From Bacillota bacterium (GTDB taxonomy: Bacteria; Bacillota; Clostridia; Acetivibrionales; DSM-1351), in NCBI GenBank assembly GCA_023441625.1, contig JAEZOA010000028.1, positions 1 through 51,446 of the forward strand: a stretch of DNA of 51,446 nt, written 5' to 3'. Both the position numbers and the translations under genes were made by a program. Each line of letters starts with the position of its first letter. The stretch's first letter is position 1. The notes beneath the pieces were generated by a model, which searched no databases, was not told the origin of the DNA, and saw only the letters and a list, made by a program, of their open reading frames with translations. Shown in pieces: positions 1 through 7,939 of this stretch.

Positions 1-123
1 TGTAAAATATATTAGTAATGCTTCAAATGCTAATACACTAATAAGAATTATTACAATAAAATTGCTTACCAACCTGGCCTTTATGCTTTTTTGAGGAGTA
101 GTATCTAGATTTTTTAAAGTCAT
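1..123 (-). CDS. sensor histidine kinase, N-terminal fragment (cut by window edge)
   Basis: An open frame on the minus strand begins with ATG at 121-123 and runs off the left edge, giving the first 41 residues. They comprise a short polar start (MTLKNLDTTPQKS), a basic stretch (KARL), then a hydrophobic segment (FIVIILISVLAF), as expected for the first transmembrane helix of a membrane sensor kinase. The start is 1 nt beyond the stop of the OmpR-type response regulator, with a GGAGAAAGG ribosome binding site inside that gene, so the two are translationally coupled. The kinase assignment rests on this position. No catalytic domain is visible here. Confidence 0.7.
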   Translation of the reverse strand, partial: MTLKNLDTTPQKSIKARLVSNFIVIILISVLAFEALLIYFT

Positions 124-124
124 G

Positions 125-817
125 CTACTTTTCCTTTCTCCACCTGTACCCAGTACCCCAGACAGTCTCAATATACATCGTTGGAGATTTTTTGTCCTCA
201 ATTTTACTTCTAAGTCTTCTTATATTTACATCAACTATCTTGGTATCTCCTAAAAAATCATAGCCCCATACTTTATCTAAAAGCTCATCTCTTGTAAACG
301 CCTTATTTTGATTCTCAAGAAATAACTTTAGTAATAGAAATTCTTTGGGTGTTAACAAAACCTCATTGCCTTCCTTGTATACTCTTTGAGAGTAATTGTC
401 AAGCCTGAAAACTCCATTATTTAGATTATTCTCCTTCACGCCTAAATTCCCGTTAATTCTTCTTAATAAAGAATTAGTCCGAAGAATTAACTCCATCGTA
501 TTAAAGGGTTTTAGAACATAATCATCAGCACCATTCTCAAGACCTTTTATTTTATCAATATCTTGCCCACGAGCAGTAAGCATAATAATACCAATATTAG
601 AAAACTCTTTTCTAAGCATTTCGCACACTTGAAACCCATTAATACCTGGGAGCATAACATCTAACAAAACAACATCTGGATTTTCAAACCTTGCCTTACT
701 AATGCCCTCTTCTCCTGAAGCGGCTTCAAAAACAATAAAATCATGCTTTTTGAAATTAATTTTTAAAAACCCTCTTATGCTTTCCTCATCTTCTATAATC
801 AGGATTTTATTTGCCAT
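125..817 (-). CDS. OmpR/PhoB-family response regulator
   Basis: Two-component response regulator of 230 residues. The N-terminal receiver domain (about 1-120) has the acidic pair (IIEDEES), the phospho-acceptor Asp in VVLLDVMLPG, the conserved Thr/Ser region (IIMLTAR) and the Lys in DDYVLKPF. The C-terminal winged-helix DNA-binding domain (about 130-228) ends with the typical IETVWGTGYRW. It should be phosphorylated by the membrane kinase whose gene starts 1 nt downstream, and then bind promoter DNA. Its signal and targets cannot be read from the sequence. The start is supported by GAGG upstream of the ATG. Family assignment is secure; no ortholog name is offered. Confidence 0.93.
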   Translation of the reverse strand: MANKILIIEDEESIRGFLKINFKKHDFIVFEAASGEEGISKARFENPDVVLLDVMLPGINGFQVCEMLRKEFSNIGIIMLTARGQDIDKIKGLENGADDYVLKPFNTMELILRTNSLLRRINGNLGVKENNLNNGVFRLDNYSQRVYKEGNEVLLTPKEFLLLKLFLENQNKAFTRDELLDKVWGYDFLGDTKIVDVNIRRLRSKIEDKKSPTMYIETVWGTGYRWRKEK

Positions 818-922
818 AAGTATACCTCACATTATGTTTATGAATTGTAAATTCCAACTAAATTCAACAAATTAATTATCTAATTTAATTATACATGTAT
901 ATATAAATTTTGCTATATAATA

Positions 923-972
923 AAGTGTAGCTTATTATATAGAGTAAGTCCTACCTATACTTAGCTACACTT
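923..972. repeat. inverted repeat in the intergenic gap, weak terminator candidate
   Basis: Perfect 10-bp arms AAGTGTAGCT (923-932) and AGCTACACTT (963-972) are separated by 30 bases, downstream of the deacetylase gene and upstream of the response regulator. Neither side carries a clean T-run, so this is a weak terminator or an operator. The sequence alone does not decide. Confidence 0.4.
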
Positions 973-1016
973 ATTTTACTTATGCTATGATCTCATGTAA
1001 TAATTGAGTTCAGTTC

Positions 1017-1952
1017 TTACTTTCTTAAACAAGCATTTTCGTATACTTTTCCATTTACCAATTCTATTTCCCTTGCTGAATAAAGTTCATCTATTGTTAC
1101 AAGCTGATATCCTTGAGAGTTTAATTCCTTTATTATCACTTCAGCCGCCGAAGCTGTTGATTGATAGATATCATGCATCAAAACTATATCCCCATCCTTT
1201 ACATTGTCCAGTACCTCTTTAACTATTTTTTCTTTGTCTCTAGTTTTCCAATCAAGTGTATCTATTGACCATAATATAAGAGGTGCTCCAGAAAATAGCT
1301 TCACATTTTTATTAATACTGCCATATGTTGGTCTTACTATGCTTGGCTTAATATTAGTTATATTCTCTAATAACTTATTAGTTTTAGTAATTTCTTGTGT
1401 TATTGACTTTGTGCTTAATTTTGTTAAACGTTTGTGATTATATGTATGGTTTCCTAATTGATTACCATTTTCGATTATGCTTTTAGTTACATTCTTATAC
1501 TTTTCAGCCCTTTCCCCTAAAACAAAGAAGGTTGCTAAGCTATCATATTCTTTTAAACAATCCAATATATCCATAGTATATTTATAATGGGGCCCATCAT
1601 CAAAAGTTAGTGCTACCATTGGCTTATTAGGGTCTATTTGTCTTTCGGTTTTTTCCTCTGGATTTTGAGATAATGTATTTTGAGTATGCATTACAATTGC
1701 TTCTTCAATACCTGATGGTGTAGTTTGTTCTTGATAATTTATTTTACTGGTTATATTATTACCATCATAACTTTGCCCTGATTTTGAGGGGTTTATTACA
1801 TCTAAACCGGTATTATTTGCGGCAATCTCCTCTGAACTAGCTTGAATATATCCTTTATTGAGCTTATAACCTTCTACTCCTTTAGCATTAAATACTGCAA
1901 TAAAACTCATAAGTGATAATATAGTTAATGTTAGCGCTATATATTTCTTCAT
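1017..1952 (-). CDS. exported polysaccharide deacetylase (NodB domain)
   Basis: Carbohydrate esterase family 4 enzyme of 311 residues. The N-terminus (MKKYIALTLTILSLMSFIAV) is a signal peptide or membrane anchor. A low-complexity linker to about residue 105 precedes the NodB domain. Its motifs are TFDDGPH (catalytic base and metal Asp), HTYNH (metal histidines), RPTYGSIN, the DTLDW region, and LMHD (catalytic His). Such enzymes remove N-acetyl groups from peptidoglycan or other GlcNAc polymers outside the membrane; the substrate here is not known. GGGAG lies upstream of the ATG. It appears to be a single-gene unit. Clostridial homologues are often sporulation or cell-wall enzymes, but nothing here proves that role. 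Confidence 0.9.
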   Translation of the reverse strand: MKKYIALTLTILSLMSFIAVFNAKGVEGYKLNKGYIQASSEEIAANNTGLDVINPSKSGQSYDGNNITSKINYQEQTTPSGIEEAIVMHTQNTLSQNPEEKTERQIDPNKPMVALTFDDGPHYKYTMDILDCLKEYDSLATFFVLGERAEKYKNVTKSIIENGNQLGNHTYNHKRLTKLSTKSITQEITKTNKLLENITNIKPSIVRPTYGSINKNVKLFSGAPLILWSIDTLDWKTRDKEKIVKEVLDNVKDGDIVLMHDIYQSTASAAEVIIKELNSQGYQLVTIDELYSAREIELVNGKVYENACLRK

Positions 1953-2031
1953 TTGTCCACAAAATCTCCCTCATTTATACATGTTCTGATATGATTTTAT
2001 TAATTTAAGACATATAAGTGGTTACAAAACA

Positions 2032-2062
2032 GTAAAAAAAAGGTTACAAAATAGTAACCTTT
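2032..2062 (-). terminator. rho-independent terminator after the methyltransferase
   Basis: On the minus strand, stem AAAGGTTAC / GTAACCTTT (arms 2054-2062 and 2039-2047) with a 6-base loop is followed directly by a run of eight T. It lies about 50 nt beyond the methyltransferase stop. Confidence 0.85.
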
Positions 2063-2110
2063 CAATAATACAACCTTATGTTATGATTTGGTATTGAGCA
2101 TAATATTTCA

Positions 2111-2800
2111 TTATTTATTAGCTGTGTAAACCGAATAATTATAATACTTCCATATTACATCTACATCAATAAATCCAGCTTCCTTCAGCATTTCAAGATG
2201 TTCTGACAATGAAGTCGGTCTATCTTCCTCGTGATATTTAGGTATCCATTTACTTTCAACTTCATACTCAGAAACATTCTTACACATAAAGCTTTTCCAC
2301 TGCTTCATATAACGCTCCTGAAGAGCCTCCGTGGATGCAAGGACTACATCTGCATTTACAAAAATACCTCCTGCATTAAGTGCAGAATATATTTTCTTAT
2401 AGAAATCAAGTTTGTCTTCCTTTGTCACAAGATGATGAAGTGCAAGGGAAGACACAATTGCATCATACTTTTTATCAAAACTGAAATTATAGAAGTCACA
2501 GTTTATATATTCGGTCTCAGGCGCGTCATACAGCTTGCCACCTGCTATTTGCAGCATATTACCAGAGATATCAAGGCATGTAAGCTTGGCATTTGGAAAA
2601 GTATTTTTTATTGCTCGTGAAACTGTGCCAGTACCACATCCCAAATCAAGAACCTCAAAATCCGAATTCTGCTCAAATGAAATAGTATTTACTATTGCTT
2701 CAACCATTTGATGATAATATGGGATGAGATTTTTTATTATATTATCATATTGCTCAGCTTCCTCTTCAAAATGTTTTTTAATGCATTCCATATTGTTCAT
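2111..2800 (-). CDS. class I SAM-dependent methyltransferase
   Basis: Methyltransferase of 229 residues. The SAM-binding motif I reads VLDLGCGTGTVSRAI, followed by the acidic end of strand 2 (LTCLDIS) and a motif IV-like region (YDAIVSSLALHHL), all in a Rossmann-like domain; the substrate is unknown. The frame is open further upstream, but ATG at 2800 is chosen because GGAGGTGG sits 5 nt before it and because it falls 13 nt after the stop of the preceding PNPOx-like gene. The pair is therefore probably one operon, ended by the hairpin at 2032-2062. LHHL is common in small-molecule methyltransferases of the UbiE/type-11 class. Confidence 0.88.
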   Translation of the reverse strand: MNNMECIKKHFEEEAEQYDNIIKNLIPYYHQMVEAIVNTISFEQNSDFEVLDLGCGTGTVSRAIKNTFPNAKLTCLDISGNMLQIAGGKLYDAPETEYINCDFYNFSFDKKYDAIVSSLALHHLVTKEDKLDFYKKIYSALNAGGIFVNADVVLASTEALQERYMKQWKSFMCKNVSEYEVESKWIPKYHEEDRPTSLSEHLEMLKEAGFIDVDVIWKYYNYSVYTANK

Positions 2801-2813
2801 AATCCACCTCCGA

Positions 2814-3245
2814 CTAGAATTCCACCACTTCTGCTTCATTTTCTCTTGTATTGATTTCCATTGTCCAGAAGAAAGCTTCTCCATGCGGTATTCTAAAAAG
2901 CACAAGAGAATCCTCTGAATTCTGAGCACTTATTGCCTTTAAAAATGGTCTCTGCTCTACTAATTTTTCTTTCATCCCCATATCATTAACAATCTCTACT
3001 TCTCCGGATACCCTTAGCATTTTACCACCGGCAGTAGCCTCAGGTGAATAAAAGCAAACTTCAATTTTAGGATTTGCAATGATTTGCTTATATACTCTTT
3101 TCATTGATCCAGTATGAAAATAAAATCCGGATTCATCAGCCAACCACATAAGGAATCCCCTTACCTTTGGTCTTTCACCATCAACAGTCGCTAAGAAACA
3201 CGCTGGATACTTATTTGCGAACTCTAATATATCTTTTATGTCCAT
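2814..3245 (-). CDS. pyridoxamine 5'-phosphate oxidase-family protein
   Basis: Small flavin-binding split-barrel protein of 143 residues. Recognisable parts are the N-terminal helix (LEFANKYPACFLATVDGERP), the strand pair containing GFYFHTGSMKRVYKQI, and KIEVCFYSPEA followed by LRVSGEVEIV. Members of this family bind FMN, F420 or heme, and many have no known substrate. At this length it is not a true PdxH. An AAGGGTGATG ribosome binding site precedes the ATG. It is the first gene of a two-gene unit with the methyltransferase, downstream of a separate AraC regulator. Confidence 0.88.
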   Translation of the reverse strand: MDIKDILEFANKYPACFLATVDGERPKVRGFLMWLADESGFYFHTGSMKRVYKQIIANPKIEVCFYSPEATAGGKMLRVSGEVEIVNDMGMKEKLVEQRPFLKAISAQNSEDSLVLFRIPHGEAFFWTMEINTRENEAEVVEF

Positions 3246-3337
3246 TTTGTCATCACCCTTCTATAAAGTATTAAAAATCATTTTACTTTATATATAGTGA
3301 TTAGTTCTACAAGAATCCTATCAGGCTTTTTAGATAT

Positions 3338-4213
3338 TTAACCTTTTCCCAAATTTTTACGGTATTCACTAGGAGTAATTTGAAACGCACAAAAGAATCT
3401 ATCTGATAAATATGCAGTGCTCCCGAAACCGCATTTCATAGAAATTTCAGTTATAGTATCTTCTTGGGCCAATAGTAGTTTCTTAGCTATATCTAGTCGA
3501 GTTTTTAAAAGATACTCGTTAGGAGTTAATCCAGTTTCTTTTTTAAAAATCCTTGCAAAATGCGTTGGGGAGATGTTTACTTGCTTTGCCATGTCAGCTA
3601 ATGTTATTTTTCTTTCAACATTATCATGGATAAACTCTATAACATTAATTACTTCAATCCTGCAGGAAGTTTCGATTCTTTTAGGCTTTTGGGTTAGTAC
3701 ACTTCTTATAATTGAATGGCAAATTTGCATACTCAATGCTTTTAATACTTCCTCATGACCTGGCAACCTGCTTTCAGCCTCTATAATAAATTCTTTTATA
3801 TACGGTAAAAGTATTCTTGAATTCTCATAGCCTTGACCTACGAACCTTGGAAGGTAAGAATTATACTTTTCAAATTGCTTTTCAAAATATTCTCTTCTAA
3901 TAAATATTGCTACATATCTCGGAATGCCTCCCGTGGACACCTCATGGTGAGGAATGTTAGGAGAAACGCCTTGTATCTTCCCCTTTTCAGCCCCTACCGT
4001 CTTATTCTCAAACACTAATTGTGTCAGTTTATTAAAAGAAATAATAAACAAATATGAAGGATGAGTATGAAATGGGGTAACTGCATACAAACAAGCTCCA
4101 GCAACAGGCATAAATATGCCTATATCATCATGGATAAAACTGTCTATATATTTTAATTGATCTGGGGTAATCTCCCCTACTAACTTACTTATTTCACTGA
4201 ACTTCTCTAGCAT
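3338..4213 (-). CDS. AraC-family transcriptional regulator
   Basis: Regulator of 291 residues. The N-terminal half resembles a cupin ligand-binding domain, with the His-rich turn PFHTHPSYLFIIS. The C-terminal ~100 residues form the double helix-turn-helix of AraC/XylS proteins: ITLADMAKQVNISPTHFARI, then ITEISMKCGFGSTAYLSDRF and the end PSEYRK. The ligand is unknown. It is transcribed toward the PNPOx/methyltransferase pair, 92 nt away, and may control that pair. AGGGAG precedes the ATG at a longish distance. Confidence 0.9.
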   Translation of the reverse strand: MLEKFSEISKLVGEITPDQLKYIDSFIHDDIGIFMPVAGACLYAVTPFHTHPSYLFIISFNKLTQLVFENKTVGAEKGKIQGVSPNIPHHEVSTGGIPRYVAIFIRREYFEKQFEKYNSYLPRFVGQGYENSRILLPYIKEFIIEAESRLPGHEEVLKALSMQICHSIIRSVLTQKPKRIETSCRIEVINVIEFIHDNVERKITLADMAKQVNISPTHFARIFKKETGLTPNEYLLKTRLDIAKKLLLAQEDTITEISMKCGFGSTAYLSDRFFCAFQITPSEYRKNLGKG

Positions 4214-4361
4214 TTAACAATCACTTCTCCCTAGTTTCTTATTCCGAGTAATATATTCCCAATGATATCATATTTTGATAAAACCATAAAGATAGCTTAC
4301 TTACAGAAACTGTGTATCGTCAGTAACCTAGTTGCGCTCATACTTATCTCAATATAAATAA

Positions 4362-4392
4362 AGCCGAACCCTAATTCCATTAGGGTTCGGCT
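4362..4392 (-). terminator. rho-independent terminator after the HD-domain gene
   Basis: Perfect 14-bp stem AGCCGAACCCTAAT / ATTAGGGTTCGGCT with a 3-base loop. Reading minus, it is followed by a T-rich tail (TTTATTTATATT). It lies 27 nt past the stop of the HD gene. Confidence 0.9.
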
Positions 4393-4418
4393 CTTCAATA
4401 AATACTTTTTTATTTAGT

Positions 4419-4973
4419 TCAAAATTCAAGTTCTTTTGATATCCCTTGCATTGCCTTAAGTGTTATTTCAATAAACTTCTCAAGCGTTAAGCCCAAATCA
4501 TTTAGGTACTTTGTTATGTTCTTATTTACATCTTCACAATAGTTTTTGCTTTCTAAATTTTTTAGAGCACCTTCTACTGTAACCTCAGAGATTTTTTTGT
4601 CTGGATGCAGCAAAGTACCTTCAATAACCACGTCGGTAATATAACCCGAAACAAACAAAACCTTATCCATTTTTCTATTTCTTGGAATATTATTGTAACT
4701 ATTATGAGCTCGAATAGAATATACAATTGCCTGATCAATATCAAAATTCTCTAAAATATCTCCAGCAACAATTCCATGTCGTGAAAGATTATTAGCTGTT
4801 TTATCATAATCTATATCATGAAGTAGTCCTGTCATTCCCCAAACATCAGTATCAGCATTATAGTACTTAGCAAACCCCTTCATTACTGCCTCAACTGCAA
4901 TTGAATGCCTTAGTATTTTTTTATCTGATACTCTAATTTTCAATTCTTCAAGAGCTTGATCTCTAGTTATCAT
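4419..4973 (-). CDS. HD-domain phosphohydrolase-like protein
   Basis: Soluble protein of 184 residues with an HD metal-binding domain. H in ILRHSIAVEAVM, the HD pair in GLLHDIDYDKT, then H in RHGIVAGDIL, and a later H in SIRAHNSY fit the H...HD...H...H pattern. The family includes nucleotide phosphohydrolases and cyclic-dinucleotide or ppGpp-type hydrolases. The substrate is not identifiable, and no GYP signature or synthetase domain is present. AAGGGGG precedes the ATG. It appears monocistronic, bounded by the hairpin at 4362-4392 and a 7-bp inverted repeat just upstream. Confidence 0.82.
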   Translation of the reverse strand: MITRDQALEELKIRVSDKKILRHSIAVEAVMKGFAKYYNADTDVWGMTGLLHDIDYDKTANNLSRHGIVAGDILENFDIDQAIVYSIRAHNSYNNIPRNRKMDKVLFVSGYITDVVIEGTLLHPDKKISEVTVEGALKNLESKNYCEDVNKNITKYLNDLGLTLEKFIEITLKAMQGISKELEF

Positions 4974-4988
4974 GTTTGTTCCCCCTTG

Positions 4989-5009
4989 CTTATACTACTA
5001 TCGTATAAG
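4989..5009. promoter_or_regulatory. inverted repeat just upstream of the HD gene (possible operator)
   Basis: CTTATAC / GTATAAG arms are separated by 7 nt and centred 26 nt before the HD-gene start, next to its ribosome binding site. Position and symmetry suggest a repressor site or a short RNA hairpin. No regulator is identified. Confidence 0.35.
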
Positions 5010-5092
5010 TATTAGCCAGCAACTAGTTACTTAAAGCCACCAGAGTCATAGTACCTCGTTACTGTCATATATTAAAATGTAAGAATATCATA

Positions 5093-5130
5093 ACAAAAAA
5101 CCCAAGTGCACATTGAGTACGCCTGGGCTC
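5093..5130 (-). terminator. rho-independent terminator after secG
   Basis: On the minus strand an imperfect stem with outer part AGCCCAGG / ACTTGGGTT ends in a run of six T just before 5093. It is about 20 nt past the secG stop. Confidence 0.8.
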
Positions 5131-5150
5131 ACTTTTTAAAATTCACCAAA

Positions 5151-5402
5151 TTAAGCAGTATACTTCATTAGTAAGAAAAGGGCAACTGAAGTAACAAGGA
5201 ATGCGATTGCAGCTACAGAAGTAAACTTAGAGAGCAATGCATCTATAGTACGTCCCTTATTTTTACCAAAAAAAGTTTCAGCTCCACCAGCAATTGATCC
5301 CGATAAACCTGCTTGCTTTCCAGACTGAAGTAATACTATTACAATAAGTGCAAGAGCAAGAAGAATGTGTAGTATATTAACAATCCATTTTGCAATTTCC
5401 AA
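5151..5402 (-). CDS. secG: preprotein translocase subunit SecG
   Basis: Membrane protein of 83 residues, the normal size for Gram-positive SecG. Two transmembrane helices (about 5-25 and 57-78) flank a polar loop with the family signature LLQSGKQAGLSGSIAGGAETFFG. SecG joins SecY and SecE in the protein-conducting channel and stimulates SecA-driven export. TTTAGGAGGTG lies just upstream of the start. It follows eno in the same direction, but terminator hairpins on both sides make it a separate unit. Between eno and secG, next to rnr or smpB, is a common Firmicute location for secG. Confidence 0.95.
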   Translation of the reverse strand: MEIAKWIVNILHILLALALIVIVLLQSGKQAGLSGSIAGGAETFFGKNKGRTIDALLSKFTSVAAIAFLVTSVALFLLMKYTA

Positions 5403-5514
5403 TTAAAACACCTCCTAAAATAGATAAACAAAACTCGGCTGTGCGTAGTAAAAGAGCCTTGTTGCACTTATAATTCACATGAAGTGCAAGTAACATTCTA
5501 ACATATTCTAAAAT

Positions 5515-5545
5515 AAAAAACAAGTCATAGAAGGACTTGTTTTTT
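5515..5545. terminator. bidirectional terminator between eno and secG
   Basis: AAAAAACAAGTC / GACTTGTTTTTT is a near-perfect stem with a 7-base loop and a T-run on each strand, 40 nt beyond the eno stop. Confidence 0.88.
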
Positions 5546-5584
5546 ATCAAATGAAAAACCCAAATGAAAAACTTTAATTATTAC

Positions 5585-6883
5585 TTACGCTTGTAGATTG
5601 AACCATGCCTTAAGTCCAGGATATTGAGCTACTTCCCCTAATTCTTCTTCAATCCTTAGGAGTTGATTATATTTAGCAACTCTATCTGTTCTGGAAGGTG
5701 CTCCAGTTTTGATTTGTCCAGAGTTTGTGGCTACTGCAATATCAGCAATAGTCGCATCCTCCGTCTCCCCTGACCTATGAGAAGTAACAGCAGTATATCC
5801 AGCTCTATTAGCCATTTGAATTGCATCTAATGTTTCAGTTAGTGTCCCAATTTGATTTACCTTTATTAGAATGGAGTTTGCAACCCCCATTTTTATACCT
5901 TTTTCAAGTCTTCTAGTATTAGTTACAAATAAGTCATCGCCTACTAGCTGAATCTTATTTCCTAGCCTTTCAGTCAGTAGCTTCCAACCTTCCCAATCCT
6001 CCTCAGATACTCCATCTTCTAAAGATATAATTGGGTACTTATTTACTAAATCAGCCCAATAATCAACCATTTCTTGTTTTGTCTTTTTAATATTTGTCTT
6101 CCAGAAGAAATAGGTTCCATCCTCTTGGTACATCTCCGTTGCAGCAGCATCTATAGCTATTCTAAAATCATTTCCTGGCTTGTAGCCAGCCTTCGTAACT
6201 GCTTCTAAAATAACCTGTATCGCCTGCTCATCTGTCTCAAGATTTGGCGCAAATCCTCCCTCATCTCCTACTGCAGTACTCATACCCTTGCTTTGCAAGA
6301 CCTTTTTAAGATTGTGAAAAACTTCTGTACACATCCTAAGTGCCTCTGTGAAACTTTCAGCACCAACAGGCATAATCATAAATTCCTGTATGTTTACGCT
6401 GTTATCAGCGTGCTTACCTCCATTAATTATGTTCATCATTGGAACTGGCAATGTCTTTGCATTTACTCCACCTATATACTGATAAAGTCCCAACCCCAGA
6501 GCCTCAGCAGCAGCCTTTGCAACTGCAAGTGATACTCCAAGAATTGCATTGGCACCAAGTCTCTCCTTGTTGGGTGTGCCATCCAACTCTATCATAAGCT
6601 TATCTATAGCAACTTGATCAAATAAATTCATTCCCTCTACTTCTGGTGAAATAATGCTATTTACATTCTCAACTGCTGTTTCAACGCCCTTACCCATATA
6701 TCTATCACTATTTTCATCTCTTAATTCAATTGCTTCAAAAGCACCAGTTGATGCTCCAGATGGTACCGAAGCTCGTCCTACATATCCCCCCTCAGCAATA
6801 ACCTCAACTTCAACAGTTGGATTGCCTCTAGAATCAAGTATTTCCCTTGCAAAAACACTTTCAATTGGTATATACTGTTTCAT
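5585..6883 (-). CDS. eno: enolase (phosphopyruvate hydratase)
   Basis: Enolase of 432 residues, full length. It converts 2-phosphoglycerate to phosphoenolpyruvate in cytosolic glycolysis. Visible motifs are ILDSRGNPTVEVEV at the N-terminus, GASTGAFEAIELRD, the metal and catalytic region DEGGFAPN, LVGDDLFVTN, ILIKVNQIGT with the catalytic Lys, and SHRSGETEDATIADIAV. AAGGGAG stands 8 nt before the ATG. It is monocistronic, with a terminator at 5515-5545 and a 7-bp inverted repeat in its promoter region (6926-6945). Confidence 0.98.
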   Translation of the reverse strand: MKQYIPIESVFAREILDSRGNPTVEVEVIAEGGYVGRASVPSGASTGAFEAIELRDENSDRYMGKGVETAVENVNSIISPEVEGMNLFDQVAIDKLMIELDGTPNKERLGANAILGVSLAVAKAAAEALGLGLYQYIGGVNAKTLPVPMMNIINGGKHADNSVNIQEFMIMPVGAESFTEALRMCTEVFHNLKKVLQSKGMSTAVGDEGGFAPNLETDEQAIQVILEAVTKAGYKPGNDFRIAIDAAATEMYQEDGTYFFWKTNIKKTKQEMVDYWADLVNKYPIISLEDGVSEEDWEGWKLLTERLGNKIQLVGDDLFVTNTRRLEKGIKMGVANSILIKVNQIGTLTETLDAIQMANRAGYTAVTSHRSGETEDATIADIAVATNSGQIKTGAPSRTDRVAKYNQLLRIEEELGEVAQYPGLKAWFNLQA

Positions 6884-6925
6884 ACTTTTCTCCCTTCAAG
6901 GTAATTGTACTTATTTAGAATAACA

Positions 6926-6945
6926 TTACAACAATAGCGTTGTAA
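6926..6945. promoter_or_regulatory. inverted repeat upstream of eno (possible operator)
   Basis: TTACAAC / GTTGTAA arms with a 6-nt spacer lie 43-62 nt before the eno start, the position of a repressor or activator site. The regulator is not identified. The rest of the 291-nt gap upstream of eno is AT-rich and shows no other gene. Confidence 0.35.
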
Positions 6946-7174
6946 ATATTTCCCTATCAAACCAATCTATTTGAGTTATTCTAATTGAAATGCTATCTTT
7001 AGTATATGTAATCAAGTTAATAACATACCTAAAAAGTAACGAAGATGCTTATTGTTATAGTATAATATGCTAAAATAATTTAAAAACTATACATTATAAG
7101 CCAAAAAATATATACCCCTTAACTAGCCTATTTAAACAATTAGTTTTTAAGAGTTATGGCCTTGTAATTTCATT

Positions 7175-7336
7175 TTATTTACTATCCTTCATCCATTTCA
7201 GTATTAGTTCATCTAGCCTATTATTGATAGATATAAGGGTTGTGTTTTCATTTATACCATCCTTGTCAATACAATTGTATAATTGCTCTCTTGTTAACTG
7301 AATTTCATTCTTAACCTTAGTTTTTTCTTTCTCCAT
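7175..7336 (-). CDS. Spo0E-like sporulation regulatory peptide (aspartyl-phosphate phosphatase family)
   Basis: Small gene of 53 codons. The product starts MEKEKTKVKNEIQ and continues through DGINENTTLISINNRLDELI. This is the Spo0E helix pair: an N-terminal helix, a short turn with Gly, then the signature S-x-x-LD-x-LI (here IxxRLDELI). Spo0E proteins dephosphorylate Spo0A~P and delay entry into sporulation. AAGGAG lies 6 nt before the ATG. It is divergent from an XRE-family regulator, with a shared 150-nt control region containing an inverted repeat. The first Ser of the usual SxxLD motif is Ile/Asn-shifted here, so it is a diverged member. Confidence 0.75.
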   Translation of the reverse strand: MEKEKTKVKNEIQLTREQLYNCIDKDGINENTTLISINNRLDELILKWMKDSK

Positions 7337-7383
7337 TCCATTCTCCTTGTGCACATATTATACTTTTTTGTAATTTTATGTAT

Positions 7384-7400
7384 AGTATATCGCATATACT
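7384..7400. promoter_or_regulatory. inverted repeat between the Spo0E-like and XRE genes, candidate operator
   Basis: AGTATAT-CGC-ATATACT is a perfect 7-bp inverted repeat lying between the two divergent genes. Two GTTC(T/G)TT motifs follow at 7401 and 7440; they resemble the GTTCTYT box recognised by SinR-type XRE repressors. A TATAGT box at about 7462 is the likely -10 of the XRE gene. Binding by the neighbouring XRE protein is an inference. Confidence 0.45.
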
Positions 7401-7488
7401 GTTCTTTTTCAATATATTATGAATATTTTGTTCGTTTTTTTTAAGATTTTTGGACAAAATGGTATAGTGATATTTAGGAGGAAATAAT

Positions 7489-7842
7489 ATGTTATTCGGT
7501 GATCGATTAAAAGGATTAAGAGAAGAAAAAGGAATTACTCAAAAAGAATTAGGAAAAGTAATTAGTATCTCTGATAGGGTAATTGGTTATTATGAATCAA
7601 ATGACAGATTTCCTAGAGATGAGAAAATTTTAAAAATACTCGCTGATTATTTTAATGTTTCTATTGATTACCTTGTGGGGAGAACAAATCTTCGTACACC
7701 TCAAGGTGAATATATAGCCGAGTCTAAAGTTCCTTATAACTTTAATATTGACGGCCTTCCTATTGAAGCTATTAAAATGATAGAAGAATATATTGAATTA
7801 ATTAAATTAAAGTACAACCCTAAAAATAATTCACAACGCTAA
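7489..7842 (+). CDS. XRE-family transcriptional regulator
   Basis: DNA-binding protein of 117 residues. The N-terminal 65 residues are a Cro/CI-type helix-turn-helix: LREEKGITQKELGKVISISD, then VIGYYESNDRFPRDEKILKI and YFNVSIDYLVGRT, a typical end for clostridial XRE domains. The C-terminal 45 residues hold a helix (EAIKMIEEYIELIKLKY) that could dimerise, as in SinR-like proteins. AGGAGGAAATAAT precedes the ATG. It is divergent from the Spo0E-like gene and could repress both. It is followed by a palindromic repeat and a terminator. Confidence 0.9.
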   Translation: MLFGDRLKGLREEKGITQKELGKVISISDRVIGYYESNDRFPRDEKILKILADYFNVSIDYLVGRTNLRTPQGEYIAESKVPYNFNIDGLPIEAIKMIEEYIELIKLKYNPKNNSQR

Positions 7843-7853
7843 TAAGGTATATA

Positions 7854-7886
7854 ACAACGCAAGTTGGTAAGCCAACCTTGCTTATG
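7854..7886 (+). repeat. 33-bp palindromic intergenic repeat, copy 1
   Basis: First of four intergenic copies of a 33-bp unit that begins ACAACGCAAG and ends TTGCTTATG. The body folds as GCAA-GTTGG / CCAAC-TTGC with a single-base bulge. Other copies are at 25777-25809, 27131-27163 and 36864-36896, all on this strand. This copy lies between the XRE gene and its terminator. Confidence 0.85.
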
Positions 7887-7896
7887 TAAAGTAAAT

Positions 7897-7921
7897 AAGC
7901 TCTCGAAAAATCTGAGAGCTT
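7897..7921. terminator. bidirectional terminator after the XRE gene
   Basis: Stem AAGCTCTC / GAGAGCTT with a 9-base loop lies between the convergent XRE gene (plus) and the 66-residue reading frame (minus). The minus side is followed by ATTTACTTTAC and the plus side by TAAAAAG, so termination strength is moderate. Confidence 0.6.
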
Positions 7922-7939
7922 TAAAAAGTTATTAAATTT

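Noticed and set aside
2111..2929. Longer methyltransferase starting inside the PNPOx-like gene
   Set aside because: The extension overlaps a real gene in another frame, and an ideal GGAGGTGG precedes the ATG at 2800.
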